From Verrucomicrobiaceae bacterium (GTDB lineage: Bacteria > Verrucomicrobiota > Verrucomicrobiae > Verrucomicrobiales > Akkermansiaceae), in NCBI GenBank assembly GCA_947372405.1, contig CANBTO010000251.1:1-7205 (forward strand): 7,205 nt of DNA, in the 5' to 3' direction. The notes under the pieces were generated by a model, which made no database searches, was not told the DNA's origin, and saw only the letters and a program-made list of their open reading frames with translations. Positions 4,489 through 7,205 of this stretch are shown here, piece by piece. Position 1 is the stretch's first letter. Each line of letters begins with the position of its first letter. Both the position numbers and the translations under genes were made by a program.

Positions 4489-7170
4489 ATGGCGGTTCGC
4501 ATGCCGCTACCTGTTCCCGGACAACGATGGATCTCCACTTCCGAGCCCGCCCTTGGTCTGGGGCGCATCGTCAGCGTGACGGGGGACATCGTGGCGGTTC
4601 GCTTTCCGGCTCGGGAGGAAAACCGGTCCTATGCATTCGGCTCCGCGCCGCTCGTTCGCGTGCGCTTCGAGCCCGGCGACGTGATTGCCAACCGCGACGG
4701 GCGCGAGATGGTCGTAGAGTCGGTCTCGGAGAATGAGGATCTTCTCGTTTACGATGGCGGCGGACTGCGGATCGCCGAATGCGATTTGTTAGATTCGCTC
4801 GACTTCATCCACCCTGAGAAACGCCTGCTCGCAGGTTTGTCCGATCATCCCGGGGATTTCGATCAACGCATGCAGGCGCTCGATTGGAACACCCGCATCC
4901 GCCAGTCCCCTGCGCGTGGATTCACCGGCGCGCGCATCGACTTGATCCCGCACCAGCTCGCCATCGTCGCGGAGACCGCCGGCAGACTGCATCCGCGTGT
5001 GCTGCTGGCAGACGAGGTCGGGCTTGGCAAAACCATCGAGGCCTGCCTGATCCTGCACCGCCTCCATCTCACAGGTGCCGCCGGGCGCGTCCTCATATTG
5101 GTGCCGGAGCCGCTCGTGCACCAATGGTTCGTCGAACTGCTCCGTCGCTTCGATCTGTTGTTTGCGATATTCGACGAGGACCGTTGCCTTTCGATCGAGG
5201 CGCATGATGCCGCCGCCAATCCGTTTCTCGATTCGCAACTCGTTCTCGCCGCTACGGATTTTCTAACCGAAATGCCCGCCCGCGCCGCGCAGGCCCGTGC
5301 CTCCGGGTTCTACCTGCTGGTCGTCGATGAGGCGCATCACCTCGAATGGTCGCCCGACGGTCCGTCCGCCGCGTATGCGATGGTCGAAGAACTTGCGCGG
5401 GACATTCCCTCGCTGCTGCTGCTCACTGCCACGCCGCAGATGCTCGGGCCCGCGGGTCACTTCGCGCGCCTACGGCTGTTAGATCCGGGCCGTTATGCGG
5501 ATTTGGAAACTTTCATCGCGGAGACACAAGCGCACGCGCCGCTGGCAGCCGTGGTGGAGGCGCTCAGGAACGGCGGCGTCCCGGATGACATTGAGGCCTT
5601 CACCGCACGCTCACCGAGAGCCGCGGCCCATCTATCAGCACTGCGGACCGGAGATGAAAACGTCCGTCAGGCGCTCACCGCGGAATTGATCGATTCGTTC
5701 GGCACGGGCCGTGTTCTGTTCCGTAACACCCGCGAGCACCTGCCCGGATTTCCGGAACGGAAGCCGCACCTCCATCCTCTTCCGGAAGGTGAGTCCCCCT
5801 ACGCCTGGCTTGCCGGGCTGCTGCGGTCGTTGCCGCAGGATGCGAAGGTTCTGCTCATCACAGGCTCGCCCGAGGCCGCCATCGTCGTGCATGAGAAACT
5901 GCTCGCCGGGATCCAGGTGGAGGCCGCCCTGTTTCATGAGGATCTCACTTTGCTCCAGCGTGACCGGAACGCCGCATGGTTCGCCGATCCCGAAGGCGCG
6001 CGCATCCTGATCTGCTCTGAAATCGGCAGCGAGGGACGCAACTTCCAGTTTGCCCGCCACCTGGTGCTCTTCGGGCTGCCATGCGATCCCGAGTTGTTAG
6101 AGCAGCGCATCGGGCGGCTCGACCGCATCGGCCAGACCGGCACCGTCCACATCCATGTGCCCTACGGCGTCGGCAGCCGCTCCGAACTGCACGCGCTGTG
6201 GCTGCATGAGGGACTCGACGCCTTCACCCGGCCGCTCAAAGGTGCCGCCGCCCTCGCCGCCGCACTGCTGCCGGAGCTTGATGTCCTCCAGGCGGAAAAT
6301 CTCGGCTCGTTTCTGCGACGCAGCCGCGAGCTCAAGGATGACGTCGCCCGCGAGCTCGCCACCGGCCATGACCGGCTGATCGAACTCGGCGCACCCTCGC
6401 TGCGCAACGCGGCATCTCTGTTAGGCGACATTGCCGCCGCATCTGCCGATCCGCGTTTCGAACGCTTCGTCGTGCGTTTGTTCGACCATCTCGGGCTGGA
6501 TGTGTCCGAACTTTCCGCACGCAGTTATCATTTCCACCGCGGCCAGCGCCACAGCGAGGCCTTCGCCGGTCTGCCGCCGGAAGGACTCTCCGGCACCTTC
6601 GACCGTGCCGTGGCGCTCGCCCGCGAGGACCTGGCGTTTCTAACACCCGATCACCCGCTGTTGCTTGGCGCGCTCGAACATTTCCTCGACAGCGAATCCG
6701 GCAACGCGTCCTTCGCCCTTTGGAAAAACTCCAAGCGCAAGGCGGTGCTGCTCGAGTGCGCCTATGTGATGGAAGTCCTCGCTCCCTCCCGTCTGCACCT
6801 CGACCGATTCCTGCCGCCATCCGTCATTCGGGTGACCGTTGACCACCAGGGCAATCCATCCGCCAGTCCGCCCGGAGCGGTGCTGCAAGCTGGCGACTCC
6901 CGCCGCCTCGTCGGTCAGGAGACCTTCCGCCGCGAGCTGTTCCCGAAGATGATGGATGCCGCCCGCGCACTCGCCGCCGTCACCGGTGTCTCCACGATGG
7001 AAAAGTCCCGCCAGCATGCGGCGGAAACACTGGGCCTCGAACTCGCCCGCCTCGAGGACCTCGCCACGCGCAATTCCCAGGTTTCGCCGGCTGAGATCCG
7101 CGCGCTTCGGGATCTTCGCGATGAAACCCTGGCCGCTTTGGCCGCCCCGCGCATCCCCCCTCTTCGGTGA
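4489..7170 (+). CDS. rapA: RapA (HepA), RNA polymerase-associated Swi2/Snf2 ATPase (893 aa)
   Basis: RapA binds RNA polymerase and uses ATP to release it from stalled or post-termination complexes so it can be reused. The match to the E. coli protein, as I remember it, runs end to end. The N-terminal region (about 5-105, starting PGQRWIS) corresponds to the Tudor/KOW-like domains. Lobe 1 has SLIPHQL-type LIPHQL (152-157), Walker A DEVGLGKT (175-182), DEAH (280-283) and LTATP (312-316). Lobe 2 has ICSEIGSEGRNFQFA (508-522) and QRIGRLDRIGQ (539-549). The C-terminal part keeps TFDRAVALAREDLAFLT and LDRFLPP. ATPase residues are intact. It is shorter than the roughly 968-aa E. coli protein: about 50 residues are missing between the lobes (after about 425) and the last 15-20 at the C-terminus. 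The ATG at 4501 is a good alternative start, because MPLPVPGQRW matches the E. coli N-terminus better; neither has a clear ribosome binding site. Confidence 0.96.
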   Translation: MAVRMPLPVPGQRWISTSEPALGLGRIVSVTGDIVAVRFPAREENRSYAFGSAPLVRVRFEPGDVIANRDGREMVVESVSENEDLLVYDGGGLRIAECDLLDSLDFIHPEKRLLAGLSDHPGDFDQRMQALDWNTRIRQSPARGFTGARIDLIPHQLAIVAETAGRLHPRVLLADEVGLGKTIEACLILHRLHLTGAAGRVLILVPEPLVHQWFVELLRRFDLLFAIFDEDRCLSIEAHDAAANPFLDSQLVLAATDFLTEMPARAAQARASGFYLLVVDEAHHLEWSPDGPSAAYAMVEELARDIPSLLLLTATPQMLGPAGHFARLRLLDPGRYADLETFIAETQAHAPLAAVVEALRNGGVPDDIEAFTARSPRAAAHLSALRTGDENVRQALTAELIDSFGTGRVLFRNTREHLPGFPERKPHLHPLPEGESPYAWLAGLLRSLPQDAKVLLITGSPEAAIVVHEKLLAGIQVEAALFHEDLTLLQRDRNAAWFADPEGARILICSEIGSEGRNFQFARHLVLFGLPCDPELLEQRIGRLDRIGQTGTVHIHVPYGVGSRSELHALWLHEGLDAFTRPLKGAAALAAALLPELDVLQAENLGSFLRRSRELKDDVARELATGHDRLIELGAPSLRNAASLLGDIAAASADPRFERFVVRLFDHLGLDVSELSARSYHFHRGQRHSEAFAGLPPEGLSGTFDRAVALAREDLAFLTPDHPLLLGALEHFLDSESGNASFALWKNSKRKAVLLECAYVMEVLAPSRLHLDRFLPPSVIRVTVDHQGNPSASPPGAVLQAGDSRRLVGQETFRRELFPKMMDAARALAAVTGVSTMEKSRQHAAETLGLELARLEDLATRNSQVSPAEIRALRDLRDETLAALAAPRIPPLR

Positions 7171-7180
7171 GCTCGACGTC

Positions 7181-7198
7181 GTTGACTTTTAAGTCAAC
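7181..7198. promoter_or_regulatory. Perfect inverted repeat downstream of rapA, possible operator or -35 region
   Basis: GTTGACTTTTAAGTCAAC has 8-base arms around TT and begins 11 bases after the rapA stop. As RNA it could form a 7-bp stem with a four-base loop, but no T run follows on either strand, so an intrinsic terminator is unlikely. Each arm contains TTGACT, one base off the TTGACA -35 consensus, and a 17-nt spacer on the plus strand would put the -10 box just at the window's edge. An operator or promoter of the next gene is therefore plausible. An 8-bp palindrome CGACGTCG (7174-7181) abuts it. Confidence 0.45.
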
Positions 7199-7205
7199 AA
7201 TCTCG

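Larger units (their letters stand above)
2119..6644. repeat. Dispersed hexamer TCTAAC / GTTAGA
   Basis: TCTAAC occurs at 2119, 2790, 3725, 5262 and 6639, and its complement GTTAGA at 4788, 5478 and 6096; a near match GTTAGG is at 6420. All are inside coding sequence, six of the eight exact copies in the HAD gene and rapA. Three copies extend to TTTCTAAC (3723, 5260, 6637). The copies are seen directly; whether they form a functional motif is not known. Confidence 0.5.

Noticed and set aside
7150..7192. Frameshift at the C6 run near the rapA stop causing the short C-terminus
   Set aside because: The other frame yields only a short tail ending GELDVVDF, which does not clearly resemble the usual RapA C-terminus, so natural shortening is as likely.
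1..7205. A defence island linking the nuclease-like fragment with the Snf2 ATPase
   Set aside because: The Snf2 protein is clearly RapA, a transcription factor, and it is separated from the fragment by secreted and metabolic genes; no methyltransferase, integrase or toxin gene is present.

Overview
The window is about 60% GC and tightly packed. It looks like a chromosomal segment of a member of the Verrucomicrobiota. That guess rests on a run of exported proteins resembling uncharacterised verrucomicrobial families I recall, weak or absent Shine-Dalgarno sites at most starts, and GC-rich codon use. It was not tested by any search. There is no rRNA, tRNA, CRISPR array, transposase or phage gene.

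Layout. (1) 1-267: the 3' end of a plus-strand gene whose visible part has a PD...ETK arrangement typical of PD-(D/E)XK nuclease domains, perhaps the tail of a restriction-type helicase/nuclease. (2) 330-812, minus strand, convergent with it: a small exported protein of unknown function with a perfect AGGAGG site. (3) 813-1164: a divergent intergenic region with no gene, whose right end carries four T-C6 tracts, the last touching the next start codon. (4) 1165-3471: three plus-strand genes that look like one operon (4-nt gap, then an ATGA overlap). Each encodes a Sec-exported protein of unknown function, and the set ends in a probable intrinsic terminator (3480-3500). (5) 3606-4400: a HAD-superfamily phosphatase of the NagD (class IIA) type. 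(6) 4489-7170: RapA, the Swi2/Snf2 ATPase that recycles RNA polymerase, recognisable along its whole length but shortened between its two helicase lobes and at its C-terminus. (7) 7181-7198: a perfect dyad with TTGACT on both strands, probably a regulatory site for a gene beyond the window.

The HAD and RapA genes are ordinary housekeeping functions. The least explained part is the three-gene secreted set, flanked by a fourth exported protein transcribed away from it: four consecutive secreted proteins with no recognisable catalytic domain. A second unexplained signal is the hexamer TCTAAC/GTTAGA, which recurs eight times between 2.1 and 6.7 kb, in coding DNA on both strands, and accounts for three of the four TTA leucine codons in rapA; the fourth lies in the near-match GTTAGG.
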